A stretch of 60,000 nt of DNA from Membranipora membranacea (lineage: Eukaryota > Bryozoa > Gymnolaemata > Cheilostomatida > Membraniporidae), in the NCBI GenBank assembly GCA_914767715.1, contig OU612067.1, positions 19,723,001 to 19,783,000 of the forward strand, read 5' to 3'. Under the pieces are notes generated by a model. It was not told the origin of the DNA. It did no database searches and saw only the letters and a program-made list of their open reading frames with translations. Position numbers and translations under genes: made by a program. Shown piece after piece: positions 59,596 to 60,000 of the stretch; position 1 is the stretch's first letter, and the number at the start of each line of letters is the position of its first letter.

Positions 59596-60000
59596 AAGCG
59601 GATGCTTTTGAACCAGTAAATTTACTGGAAAATCGGCTGTTGTTTGAAGGGTGTCTATACTATGCTAACTCATATTCTCTTCCATCCTAATACAACTGTG
59701 GAAAAGTTAATCTTTTTAAATACAAAGACGTGTCATTTGCTTAGTTGAGAAAAAGAGTAGGGAATAACTTCGATGTCTCAACAGATGGAAGGCAAAATTG
59801 AAAGATGAAAGGTAAAATTGAAAGATGCAATATTAAGGACAATTACTCATCTGTATTTTGTGACCTGAGAACTTACTTTTCGATTCATCTGATTTATCAT
59901 TCTTATAGTTTATCTCCAACTATCAAATAACAAAATGTTAGCTTTAGAGTAACATTGGCAATCTAAAGAATAAGACTTACCTGATTCTATGATAGTTAAT

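Overview
The window reads as nuclear DNA of an invertebrate animal. It is AT-rich and gene-sparse. Genes are split by GT-AG introns that are mostly 0.3-1 kb, up to about 5 kb. The protein families are animal ones: a GT10 fucosyltransferase, a C-type lectin, an Ig-domain receptor and mucin-like membrane proteins. tRNA-Ser genes are of eukaryotic type, and LINE, SINE-like and MITE-like repeats are common. I cannot name the phylum or species. There are no operons, ribosome binding sites or prokaryotic features.

Layout. 1-590 is a LINE reverse-transcriptase fragment (minus). 640-8870 holds three tandem copies of a roughly 2.7-3 kb unit, each with a three-exon gene for a small type II membrane protein with a cysteine-rich C-terminus. 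They differ in a 29-bp promoter-proximal or 5'UTR repeat (6, 2 and 1 units), and the middle copy has a rebuilt last exon. 8.9-15.5 kb is mostly gene-free, with a foldback element carrying 10-bp target duplications and a 526-bp tandem duplication. 15.5-21.2 kb is a six-exon, two-Ig-domain type I membrane receptor with a TATA promoter. 24.6-25.3 kb is a single-exon Ser/Thr-rich type I membrane protein. 27.0-28.6 kb has a tRNA-derived SINE and a broken LINE. 30.6-32.6 kb (minus) is a type II C-type lectin with an N-glycosylated repeat stalk and a CTLD carrying EPN and WND motifs. 34.0-45.85 kb (minus) is an 11-exon alpha-1,3-fucosyltransferase whose introns hold most of the mobile DNA. 46-52.8 kb is gene-free apart from tRNA-like SINEs, minisatellites and a LINE 3' end. 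52.8-60 kb has two identical tRNA-Ser(UGA) genes 6.69 kb apart. Between them lie two divergent genes for secreted peptides with almost identical CCC-ending cysteine cores.

Taken together the coding genes are cell-surface or secreted: Ig receptor, mucin-like protein, lectin, a fucosyltransferase that would make glycan ligands, cysteine-rich peptides, and type II proteins with a hemITAM-like tail. A recognition or defence setting is possible, but this is inference from gene content. The best candidates for something undescribed are the type II cysteine family, the inverted CCC-peptide pair, the foldback family with 9-10 bp target duplications, and a roughly 330-bp repeat whose right end sits against an exon edge in all three copies.
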